Origin: a virus
Reading direction: 5' to 3' (one strand)
IMG/VR virus record: IMGVR_UViG_3300036826_000052
Span: 1-27,031 of that record
DNA length: 27,031 nt
The position numbers were made by a program, and so were the translations under genes. Positions 1 through 4,509 of the stretch are shown piece after piece. Every line of letters starts with the position of its first letter. Within the stretch, counting starts at the first letter, position 1. The notes under the pieces are model-generated. The model saw only the letters and a list, made by a program, of their open reading frames with translations. It ran no database searches and was not told the origin of the DNA.

Positions 1-7
1 AAGTACA

Positions 8-196
8 ATGAACTGGCAAGACTACCAGCCGCACTTTGACAGGAGCCACAACGCTCCAGAGGGTCGCCTGACCCTCTGGACGCGTGGCCCCAAGGGCGGG
101 GTTATGTACGCCGGGCACTTCACGCCGGACGAACTCGACCAACTTGCGCTCGATGCCGTTAGGGCAGCCGAGGCAGAAAGGAATCACGACACATGA
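8..196 (+). CDS. Small hypothetical protein, start possibly upstream
   Basis: A 62-residue soluble protein that I do not recognise. It has an aromatic, charged N-terminal half and a helical C-terminus (TPDELDQLALDAVRAAEAE) that looks like a short amphipathic helix. The ATG at 8 is the first in frame, but the frame is open to the window edge, so the true start may lie outside. The stop overlaps the next gene's ATG by 4 nt (ATGA), which places it as the first visible member of a translationally coupled string of small genes. There is no signal peptide or membrane segment. Function unknown; coding status rests on the overlap architecture and acceptable codon use. Confidence 0.6.
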   Translation: MNWQDYQPHFDRSHNAPEGRLTLWTRGPKGGVMYAGHFTPDELDQLALDAVRAAEAERNHDT

Positions 197-390
197 TTGA
201 GTTCCGCTTCACAGTCACCGTCGATGTGTACGAAAAGGATGGTGAGGAGTTCGAGGATACGACATATGCCGAGGACTCCGCCATTCAAGCCGCACTTCGG
301 GATCACATCTCTAGCAACATCGGGATCGACATGATCACTGCGGCGGGCTCGGAGTGGAAAGTTGAGATGGGCGAAGTCGAGAACGACTGA
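193..390 (+). CDS. Small acidic hypothetical protein
   Basis: A 65-residue acidic protein of unknown function. The N-terminal half reads as alternating strand residues (EFRFTVTVDVYEKDG), followed by a helix (DSAIQAALRDHISSN) and another strand (SEWKVEMGEVEND). This suggests a small alpha/beta fold. It starts with an ATGA overlap with the upstream gene, and its TGA shares one base with the next ATG (TGATG). Coupling to neighbours on both sides supports it as real. Small proteins of this sort are common in phage accessory operons; nothing in it points to a specific job. Confidence 0.65.
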   Translation: MIEFRFTVTVDVYEKDGEEFEDTTYAEDSAIQAALRDHISSNIGIDMITAAGSEWKVEMGEVEND

Positions 391-587
391 TGAAGAAGGG
401 CGACAAATTCTGGGCAGGCGATCTGCTGATAACCGTGACGCGGGTTAGCCGCTCTGATCCGCCGGACTGGGCGGACATCTTCGTCAGCCAGGCCCTGCCC
501 GGAGGCGGTCGCGCCGAGTGGACAAAACGACAGCCCCTCGTGAATGGGGACTTTTCTTTCAACACCGTCAAATTGGAGGATGAATGA
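390..587 (+). CDS. Small hypothetical protein
   Basis: A 65-residue protein with a compact beta-rich look: KKGDKFWAGDLLITVTRVSR, then further short strands near DWADIFVSQ and GDFSFNTVKLED. The opening lysine-glycine-aspartate segment resembles small beta-barrel proteins, but I cannot name a family. It begins one base into the preceding stop (TGATG) and its stop overlaps the next ATG by 4 nt. A Shine-Dalgarno-like GATGGGCGA segment lies in the end of the upstream gene. Function unknown. Confidence 0.65.
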   Translation: MKKGDKFWAGDLLITVTRVSRSDPPDWADIFVSQALPGGGRAEWTKRQPLVNGDFSFNTVKLEDE

Positions 588-907
588 GTAGGATCATTCT
601 GAGCAAGTGGCCTAACGGTCAGGATCGGGTTGTGGTCGGATGGGACCACCCCGCCGGTGGCGTCTACTACCAGGAGTTCAACAAGGAGCCTGAGCCTGAC
701 GCCAACGGTCACGTTGAGTGGCCGGACGACTGGGAGGAGATGCTGCGGTTCGACGGCTACATGCCGGGTATCCCGCTGGACGAGTTCCACGACAGGTTGC
801 CCGACGATCTGAAGCCACTCGTGACCGACGAGGTCATGGACCTGATCCGGGCGCACGCCAAGGACCCTGACTCGGGCTACCGCCGTACGCCCATCGATCT
901 GACATGA
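584..907 (+). CDS. Hypothetical protein, 107 aa
   Basis: A 107-residue soluble acidic protein with no family that I recognise. It begins with a strand-rich segment (SRIILSKWPNGQDRVVVGWD), then has many prolines and aromatics, and ends in a helical section (LPDDLKPLVTDEVMDLIRAHAKDP). Start: the ATG at 584 follows an AGGATGA Shine-Dalgarno-like stretch and overlaps the upstream stop by 4 nt. The stop at 907 overlaps the next ATG by 4 nt. Long reading frames on the opposite strand over this region are shadows. Role unknown. Confidence 0.7.
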   Translation: MSRIILSKWPNGQDRVVVGWDHPAGGVYYQEFNKEPEPDANGHVEWPDDWEEMLRFDGYMPGIPLDEFHDRLPDDLKPLVTDEVMDLIRAHAKDPDSGYRRTPIDLT

Positions 908-1110
908 CCGATCACGTTCTCAACGGAATGGCTGACGAGCTGCGCGGCGCTCTGCGTCAGCGCGGCCTCGATCCCAAGAACCCGCCCAACGTCCCGACGC
1001 CGCCCGCAGAGGCTGCGTTCCAGGAGTACAAGCGCAGGGGCGGCAACCAGTTCGGCGACGCCAACAAGATGGTCGCAGAACTCATCAACAAGGTGAAGAA
1101 CGGACGCTGA
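904..1110 (+). CDS. Small basic hypothetical protein
   Basis: A 68-residue protein, helical at both ends (VLNGMADELRGALRQRG and NKMVAELINKVKNGR) with a proline-rich middle (PKNPPNVPTPPAEAAF). The basic C-terminal helix could contact nucleic acid, but that is only inference. It is coupled upstream by an ATGA overlap and downstream by a one-base TGATG overlap with the zinc-ribbon gene. It is clearly part of the same operon; no family recognised. Confidence 0.65.
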   Translation: MTDHVLNGMADELRGALRQRGLDPKNPPNVPTPPAEAAFQEYKRRGGNQFGDANKMVAELINKVKNGR

Positions 1111-1289
1111 TGAGCGATCTCTGTAAGAACTGTGGCCACCCCTTGCCGAATGCGGCAGGGGGTGGTTTGTATTGCAACAACTGCGGCGAGCCCGTCAACC
1201 CGCCCAAGCCCAAGCCGCCTCGCGACCAGACGGACGAGGCCATCGCTCAGCGCGAGCGGACGCGGCGCAGACTGGAGGGCGATGACTGA
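1110..1289 (+). CDS. Small zinc-ribbon protein
   Basis: A 59-residue protein. Two CxxC knuckles (C5-K-N-C8 and C22-N-N-C25) sit 13 residues apart in the pattern LCKNCGHPL ... LYCNNCGEPV. This is the classic zinc-ribbon signature also seen in zinc-ribbon proteins of phages and bacteria. After residue 30 the chain is Pro/Lys-rich and then a charged helix (EAIAQRERTRRRLEGDD). It probably binds one zinc and may act as an adaptor or nucleic-acid-binding protein; substrate unknown. Its ATG shares one base with the upstream TGA, and it overlaps the next gene by 8 nt. A strong hairpin lies inside it, between the two knuckles. Confidence 0.75.
   Translation: MSDLCKNCGHPLPNAAGGGLYCNNCGEPVNPPKPKPPRDQTDEAIAQRERTRRRLEGDD
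1136..1165 (+). other. Strong hairpin inside zinc-ribbon gene
   Basis: Thirteen-base arms (1136-1148 and 1153-1165) close a 4-nt loop AATG. Twelve of the 13 pairs are Watson-Crick; the remaining one is a T/G that would be a U-G wobble in RNA, so the RNA stem would be continuous. There is no U-run after it, so it is not a standard terminator. Confidence 0.6.
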
Positions 1290-1512
1290 CCCGCAAGGCA
1301 TCGTCGTGATCTACGAATCCGGCACGGAGTTGAATGCTGCGTCGGCATACGGACCAATGGATGCAGGCGATGCCGTAGAGATTGCGGAAAGGTTCAATCT
1401 GATGGCAGACGCCGGTTCGTACGATGAGGAAGATCCAGATGCGGAACCTGAGTACCGTGCGCAGTATCTCCCGCTGACCGAGTTCACCGAAAGGGTCTGG
1501 CTTTATGCCTGA
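1282..1512 (+). CDS. Small acidic hypothetical protein
   Basis: A 76-residue acidic protein starting MTDPQGIVVIYESG. I chose the ATG at 1282 because a GGAGGG Shine-Dalgarno sits 7-8 nt upstream and the start overlaps the zinc-ribbon stop by 8 nt (ATGACTGA). An upstream in-frame extension would merely be a shadow of the zinc-ribbon gene. Predicted order: strand (IVVIYESG), helix (DAVEIAERFNLMADA), acidic loop, then LPLTEFTERVWLYA. This gives an alpha/beta protein of unknown function. The stop overlaps the next ATG by 8 nt, in the same geometry. Confidence 0.65.
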   Translation: MTDPQGIVVIYESGTELNAASAYGPMDAGDAVEIAERFNLMADAGSYDEEDPDAEPEYRAQYLPLTEFTERVWLYA

Positions 1513-2404
1513 GATGCATTGTAACCGGCGCTTGTTCCTCGACGTTATGCGGCTGAACTCAGCCGACCGCGCCGAGTTGGAGCACGATGCCGTCGAGCGT
1601 GGATTTCTCGGAGGACTGGCTGGGCTTCCCAAGCCGCTCGCCGGTGACGCTATCCGGCTGGATGACGAGATGAGTCGGATGCTGTTTCACGCTCAGCTCG
1701 AAGCGCAGAACCCCAACGGCTCTGACTGGGATGTCAAAGTGGCCGCCTACGCCTGGCACATGCTGCGTGAGCGGATTGACGTGTGGGAGCCCGACCCGCA
1801 GATCTGGGCTGAGTACGACCCCACATGGCAAATGAAGCTAGAGCACGAAGATGATCGGGGCGTCGGCGTGCTTGTCTACGATACGTGGTGTTCGCCATAT
1901 GAGCTAGAGCGGTACTTTGTCAACCCATGGCTGCGATGTGCCGCCTGGATCCGCGCGGGGCAAGTGGAGCGCTCGGGATTGCGCGATAGGTGGTCCGAGG
2001 GCAAGGGGACTGGAGTTGGCAACTTCAAGGCGAATTGTAGTGAAGTTGAGCGTTGGTATCTGACCCAAAAGCCAGCGATCCGTTGGGACTCAGCCGCCAA
2101 CGGGCGACCTGGTATCGGTAGAATGGACTATGCGTCCGGACCCGTGAATGGACTAATTGTCGAGACTGGCAATGTGTTCTCGTGGACTGAGTGGCTGATT
2201 CGGTGGGATGAAATCAACCACATCATGGTAAATGCCCAACTTTTCAAGGGGATGAAATCTGATTTGCCAGATGACCGGATTCGGCGCAAGCTCGCGGGCC
2301 GGATATACACTAAGGCCCAATCGTTTCGAGAAACATACCTTCGGAAGATGGTTCCGGCGGTCGCGGCGATGACGGGCTTTTCCGGTGATTTTCTTGACCG
2401 GTAG
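1505..2404 (+). CDS. Hypothetical protein, 299 aa
   Basis: The largest protein in the left operon, soluble and tryptophan-rich, with no family that I can name. Visible traits: an N-terminal helical part (DVMRLNSADRAELEHDAVERG), a central WxxK/W-rich region (WEPDPQIWAEYDPTWQMK), and a C-terminal basic helical segment (DDRIRRKLAGRIYTKAQSF, then RETYLRKM). There is no Walker motif, metal-binding cluster or obvious catalytic triad. The ATG at 1505 overlaps the previous stop by 8 nt (ATGCCTGA), with GAAAGGG about 10 nt upstream; an ATG at 1514 is a possible alternative. It is the last gene before an 823-bp gene-free region, and its 3' third is visibly less GC-rich than the genes before it. Confidence 0.7.
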   Translation: MPEMHCNRRLFLDVMRLNSADRAELEHDAVERGFLGGLAGLPKPLAGDAIRLDDEMSRMLFHAQLEAQNPNGSDWDVKVAAYAWHMLRERIDVWEPDPQIWAEYDPTWQMKLEHEDDRGVGVLVYDTWCSPYELERYFVNPWLRCAAWIRAGQVERSGLRDRWSEGKGTGVGNFKANCSEVERWYLTQKPAIRWDSAANGRPGIGRMDYASGPVNGLIVETGNVFSWTEWLIRWDEINHIMVNAQLFKGMKSDLPDDRIRRKLAGRIYTKAQSFRETYLRKMVPAVAAMTGFSGDFLDR

Positions 2405-2425
2405 AGCACGAATGGTATGTGGCGC

Positions 2426-2586
2426 CTCTCCCGTACGCGCGCTCGTTACGCGCACGGACGGAGGGGAGAGAGGAGTCCAGAGGGAGAGAAAATGAGAGAG
2501 AGCGATCAGACTATAGCTAGGGGTTCAGCTCTCTTTTTCTCGGGGTACTCGGGGTGCTCTCCCGTCCGTCCGTACGCGCGCGAGAC
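2426..2586. repeat. GC-rich direct and inverted repeat cluster
   Basis: CGTACGCGCGC occurs at 2432-2442 and again at 2571-2581, each preceded by CTCTCCCGT. Between them, CGGACGGAGGGGAGAG (about 2455-2470) is the reverse complement, with one mismatch, of CTCTCCCGTCCGTCCG (about 2558-2573). The first CTCTCCCGT can also pair with the same GGGGAGAG arm, so alternative stem-loops are possible. A polypurine stretch (about 2461-2501) lies in the loop. Confidence 0.55.
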
Positions 2587-2637
2587 ATTGGGTGGGTGGT
2601 GGTGGAAAAAACGGGCCGGAATCCACGCCGTAAGAGG

Positions 2638-2739
2638 CAAAATTTTTTCAGCGGAGGACTGGATGGTTGTGTGACAGACCCATCGACATGACAAAATTTC
2701 TGAAAAATTTTTCAAAAATTTTTTTCACGGAGGACTGGC
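2638..2739. repeat. AT-rich direct repeat pair
   Basis: The sequence CAAAATTTTTTCAGCGGAGG followed by ACTGG (from 2638) recurs from 2713 as CAAAAATTTTTTTCACGGAG followed by GACTGG. They differ only in homopolymer length and one inserted base, and start 75 bp apart. Just before the second copy, TGAAAAATTTTTCA (2701-2714) is a perfect 14-bp palindrome. The block is markedly AT-rich in an otherwise GC-rich genome. Confidence 0.65.
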
Positions 2740-2780
2740 TGTGGTTTTGGTTGACTGATTGACTGGCACTAACTGGATGT

Positions 2781-2798
2781 CGGTGTGTCGACACACCG
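2781..2798. repeat. Perfect 18-bp palindrome
   Basis: CGGTGTGTCGACACACCG is self-complementary over all 18 bases. It is immediately preceded by CTGGATGT, so that CTGGATGTCGGT (2773-2784) is shared with the inverted repeat at 2888-2945. A dimeric protein could bind it, or it could extrude as a cruciform; neither is shown. Confidence 0.6.
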
Positions 2799-2882
2799 CA
2801 TTCGGGTGGTATGACGCACCCCTTCCGGGTGTGTTGTCGCACCGCCATCCGGGGTGGTGATGCGCCTTCATCCGGTGGGCTA
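2794..2882. repeat. Tandem hairpin array, ~23-nt units
   Basis: Degenerate units begin GCA/GCG and contain TTCGGG, TTCCGGG or ATCCGG. They are 2798-2815, 2816-2838, 2839-2861 and 2862-2882, the second and third both 23 nt. Most can fold into small stems with CACC-like left arms and GGTG-like right arms: CACC/GGTG around GCATTCG, CACCC/GGGTG around CTTCC, and CACCGCC with GGTGGTG. A related TTCGGGTG follows inside the loop of the next inverted repeat. Confidence 0.5.
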
Positions 2883-2887
2883 GCGCT

Positions 2888-2945
2888 CTGGATGTCGGTA
2901 AAACAGCGTACGCGCTTTCGGGTGAGCTGTTTTACCGACATCCAG
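2888..2945. repeat. Perfect 20-bp inverted repeat
   Basis: The left arm CTGGATGTCGGTAAAACAGC (2888-2907) and the right arm (2926-2945) are exact reverse complements around an 18-nt spacer. There is no T-run, so it is not a simple terminator. The outer 12 bases, CTGGATGTCGGT, also occur at 2773-2784, giving three copies in this region, one of them inverted. Confidence 0.75.
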
Positions 2946-3012
2946 TAAATGTCGCGCGCGTCTAGCAATCTAGTAGAACATCTGACCGTGATTCAGAGTG
3001 TTGACGACCGTT

Positions 3013-3031
3013 CGGCGTGCTTTTCACGCCG
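3013..3031 (+). other. Hairpin, 7-bp stem
   Basis: CGGCGTG (3013-3019) pairs exactly with CACGCCG (3025-3031) around a CTTTT loop. A TTGACG hexamer (3001-3006) lies just upstream, but no matching -10 element is seen. Confidence 0.4.
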
Positions 3032-3054
3032 TTGGCCCGTTCGTCGACAATTTA

Positions 3055-3102
3055 CTACCGCTGAACGTGAGTTTCCTACCGCCCGGCGCTGATATGCTAC
3101 CG
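3055..3102. promoter_or_regulatory. Three CTACCG boxes at 21-bp spacing
   Basis: CTACCG occurs at 3055-3060, 3076-3081 and 3097-3102, an exact 21-bp period (two helical turns), so all boxes face the same side of the DNA. A -10-like TATGCT (3093-3098) overlaps the third box. Such spacing suits cooperative binding by a regulator upstream of the gene at 3228. Confidence 0.5.
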
Positions 3103-3112
3103 TTCGGCCGTT

Positions 3113-3130
3113 TTGGGGTACAAATGTACC
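3113..3130. promoter_or_regulatory. Operator-like site, copy 1
   Basis: TTGGGGTACAAATGTACC contains the inverted repeat GGTACA-AA-TGTACC. The same 18 bases with a single change recur at 4414-4431, upstream of the paralogous gene. The site lies 98 bp before the ATG at 3228 and about 15 bp after a -10-like TATGCT. Confidence 0.6.
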
Positions 3131-3197
3131 GTCGAGCCTCAGGCCGTCTTGGCCGATAATAAGGGCGTAGGGCGAGGACAAGCCTCCGCCCGCTCAA

Positions 3198-3211
3198 GCC
3201 CCTAAAGGGGC
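3198..3211 (+). other. Leader hairpin before the 3228 gene
   Basis: GCCCC-TAAA-GGGGC forms a 5-bp stem ending just before the Shine-Dalgarno GGAG (3217-3220). It may influence access to the ribosome-binding site; evidence is only the fold. Confidence 0.35.
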
Positions 3212-3227
3212 AGACTGGAGAATTACC

Positions 3228-3779
3228 ATGGCCCGTAGTAACCGCAAGCCCGCCGTCGCCGAGCAGCCCGTCGCGACGCGCACCCGCCGGACCCCCGAGC
3301 AGAAGATCGCCGACGGCCAGATCGCGTACGAGATGCGCGAGGCCGGTGAGAAGTGGGTCCCGATCGGCCAGCGCCTCGGGTACGGCGACAACGGCGGCAT
3401 CCCCGCCCGCGAGGCGATGTACGCCTACATGGCCGCGAACGGCCTGATGACGATGATCGACCCGACCGACCACGAGGCGATCGTCAAGGCGCGGCGCGGC
3501 GATGCCGGGTGGGCGGTCCTCTCCGCCCGTACCGGCCTCAAGGTCAGCGACCTGAAGGCGATCGTCCGCAACGCCGACCAGAGCCTCGTCGACAAGGGCG
3601 AGTTCCTCAGCGCCCGGACGTACGGCCTGGACGCGCGCGGCGCGGACGGCCACGGCGCCGAGCGCGCCGAGCAGGGCCGGGCGACGGTCATCCGTCGCCC
3701 GGAGGTGGCCAAGGCCGCCGACGCGCGGCGCAAGCCCGCCGCCAAGCCGCGCGCCCGCCGCACCCGGAAGGCCGCGTAG
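3228..3779 (+). CDS. Basic DNA-binding-like protein with two HTH-like modules (paralog A)
   Basis: A 183-residue basic protein, paralogous to the product of 4510-5205. Module 1 (about residues 21-70) reads TPEQKIADGQ, EMREAGEKWVPIGQRLG, GIPAREAMYAYMA. Module 2 (about 83-131) reads AGWAVLSARTGLKVSDLKAI, GEFLSARTYG. Each has the 'W..I/L..R.GL...L' look of a helix-turn-helix. The tail (165-183) is Ala/Lys/Pro/Arg-rich, like histone H1 or actinobacterial nucleoid proteins. Known: such tails bind DNA non-specifically. Inferred: a DNA-binding regulator or phage nucleoid protein. Start: GGAG is 7 nt upstream of the ATG. Upstream lie CTACCG boxes and an operator-like palindrome; downstream is a 12-bp-stem hairpin. 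Very high GC at third positions compared with the tail genes. Confidence 0.75.
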   Translation: MARSNRKPAVAEQPVATRTRRTPEQKIADGQIAYEMREAGEKWVPIGQRLGYGDNGGIPAREAMYAYMAANGLMTMIDPTDHEAIVKARRGDAGWAVLSARTGLKVSDLKAIVRNADQSLVDKGEFLSARTYGLDARGADGHGAERAEQGRATVIRRPEVAKAADARRKPAAKPRARRTRKAA

Positions 3780-3791
3780 TCAGGGTTCCCG

Positions 3792-3820
3792 CCCTTCCCT
3801 ACCGTCAAGGTAGGGAAGGG
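3792..3820 (+). terminator. Hairpin after the 3228 gene, no U-run
   Basis: CCCTTCCCTACC (3792-3803) pairs perfectly with GGTAGGGAAGGG (3809-3820) around GTCAA. It starts 13 nt after the stop codon. No T-run follows, so it may be a weak terminator, an attenuator or a 3' end stabiliser rather than an efficient intrinsic terminator. Confidence 0.5.
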
Positions 3821-3854
3821 CCATCCCTCCCATCCCTACCTGAAAGGTATAGAA

Positions 3855-4136
3855 ATGCTGAAGTTGACTCTGACCCTCGCCGCGCTCGCCGCGTCCACGT
3901 GGACGTTCGCGTTCACGGAGGTGGCCGCCGCCAAGCCGTCGTGCGGGGCTGAGGACAGCCCCTCGTGGGTCTGGTCTCGGTGCGGCGACGGACGCCGTGG
4001 CGTCGTGACGATGTGGGGTACGCCTAAGGTCGTGGACTGCCGCCACCTGCGCGACCTGATCCGGCAGGGCGACCTGGAGCCCGCGACGCCGTGGCTCCGT
4101 GGCGACTACTCGTGCGGGAGGCGCCATGCCCGCTGA
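3855..4136 (+). CDS. Small exported cysteine protein
   Basis: A 93-residue protein with a plausible signal peptide: MLK, then a hydrophobic core (about 4-21), then a small-residue cleavage region around VAAAK (23-27). The mature part holds exactly four cysteines (C30, C43, C62, C87), consistent with two disulfides outside the membrane. It contains several Trp and Arg residues, including SPSWVWSRCGDGRRG and PWLRGDYSCGRR. No family recognised. An AAAGG Shine-Dalgarno lies upstream of the ATG. It overlaps the following two-helix membrane protein by 11 nt, so the two are probably co-translated. The pair sits between the two paralogous DNA-binding genes. Inference: surface exclusion or another host-envelope role. 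Confidence 0.6.
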   Translation: MLKLTLTLAALAASTWTFAFTEVAAAKPSCGAEDSPSWVWSRCGDGRRGVVTMWGTPKVVDCRHLRDLIRQGDLEPATPWLRGDYSCGRRHAR

Positions 4137-4305
4137 GCCCTTCAAGGTCCCGGTCCGGTGGTACGTCGGCGCGGTGCTGCTCCCGATCCTTGGCGTCGTG
4201 CTGGCTATCGTCGCGCTGGCCAAGGGCGCTGTGGGCCCCGGCCTCGCGCTTGGTCTCACGAGCGCGCTCGCGTGGATGGCAGCGCTCGTGCTGTTCGGCT
4301 TCTGA
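4126..4305 (+). CDS. Small two-helix membrane protein
   Basis: A 59-residue hydrophobic protein with two predicted membrane segments (about residues 12-32 and 36-59) joined by a short KGAVGPG turn. Start: ATG at 4126 with GGGAGG 6 nt before it, inside the end of the exported-protein gene. An earlier in-frame ATG at 4099 lies deep in that gene and is less likely. A terminator follows directly. No sequence family recognised; the layout would suit a holin-like or superinfection-exclusion protein, but location away from the endolysin makes a lysis role uncertain. Confidence 0.6.
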   Translation: MPAEPFKVPVRWYVGAVLLPILGVVLAIVALAKGAVGPGLALGLTSALAWMAALVLFGF

Positions 4306-4312
4306 TGTACCG

Positions 4313-4340
4313 AAAAGCGGTCATTTTATGGCCGTTTTTT
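4313..4340 (+). terminator. Intrinsic terminator after 4305
   Basis: AAAAGCGGTCAT (4313-4324) pairs with ATGGCCGTTTTT (4328-4339) around TTT, allowing two U-G wobbles, and the right arm merges into a run of six T. It starts 7 nt after the stop of the two-helix membrane protein and separates it from the next promoter region. Confidence 0.7.
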
Positions 4341-4362
4341 GGGTGGTTTCTGCATCATGATC

Positions 4363-4390
4363 TTGCACCGCCAGCCACCGTTGCTAATAC
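4363..4390 (+). promoter_or_regulatory. Possible promoter for the 4510 gene
   Basis: TTGCAC (4363-4368) and TAATAC (4385-4390) are separated by 16 bp in the gap between the terminator and the 4510 gene. The match to the -10 consensus is modest. If used, transcription would start about 4397, so the palindrome at 4414 would lie just downstream, a position suited to repression. TAGAAT at 4466-4471 is an alternative -10 without a good -35. Confidence 0.3.
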
Positions 4391-4413
4391 TCTACTTTCC
4401 GGTGCACATCACC

Positions 4414-4431
4414 TTGGGGTACGAATGTACC
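4414..4431. promoter_or_regulatory. Operator-like site, copy 2
   Basis: TTGGGGTACGAATGTACC differs at one base (A to G) from the site at 3113-3130 and keeps the GGTAC...GTACC symmetry. It lies 79 bp before the ATG at 4510. The half-site ATGTACCG also occurs at 4305-4312, beside the terminator. Confidence 0.6.
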
Positions 4432-4509
4432 CTGGCAATCTTTAGCCTGCATTTAGGTTTGGGAGTAGAATACAAGGTGCAATGCAATCCAACGCGGGAA
4501 GGAGATCAT

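Larger units (their letters stand above)
2405..3227. other. Gene-free control region, candidate origin
   Basis: These 823 bp carry no convincing gene on either strand. In order they hold: GC-rich inverted and direct repeats (2426-2586), an AT-rich stretch bounded by two copies of a ~25-bp repeat (2638-2739), an 18-bp palindrome (2781-2798), a series of CACC/GGTG hairpins (2794-2882), a perfect 20-bp inverted repeat (2888-2945), a 7-bp-stem hairpin (3013-3031), three CTACCG boxes spaced 21 bp (3055-3102), and an operator-like palindrome (3113-3130). AT-rich DNA next to iterated repeats and palindromes is typical of replication origins or packaging/control sites; which one cannot be decided here. 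Confidence 0.6.

Noticed and set aside
2417-2674. 85-codon forward frame in the gene-free region
   Set aside because: It has no ribosome-binding site, is of low complexity, and lies across inverted repeats and a polypurine tract; it is not coupled to neighbours.
2648-2968. 106-codon reverse frame over the repeats
   Set aside because: It runs through the AT-rich repeats and hairpins, is compositionally unlike phage proteins here, and would be the only gene on the minus strand.
3001-3006. TTGACG as -35 of a promoter for the 3228 gene
   Set aside because: No -10-like hexamer lies 16-19 bp downstream; a hairpin occupies that place.
2405-3227. tRNA, CRISPR array or attachment site in the repeat region
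   Set aside because: No cloverleaf with anticodon and TPsiC arms, no regular repeat-spacer pattern, and no integrase gene in the window.
3024-3653. 209-codon reverse frame
   Set aside because: A shadow of the very GC-rich gene at 3228; its upstream part covers the promoter region.
4339-4509. Upstream extension of the 4510 gene
   Set aside because: It would place the terminator tail and operator inside coding sequence, while AAGGAG lies correctly before ATG 4510.
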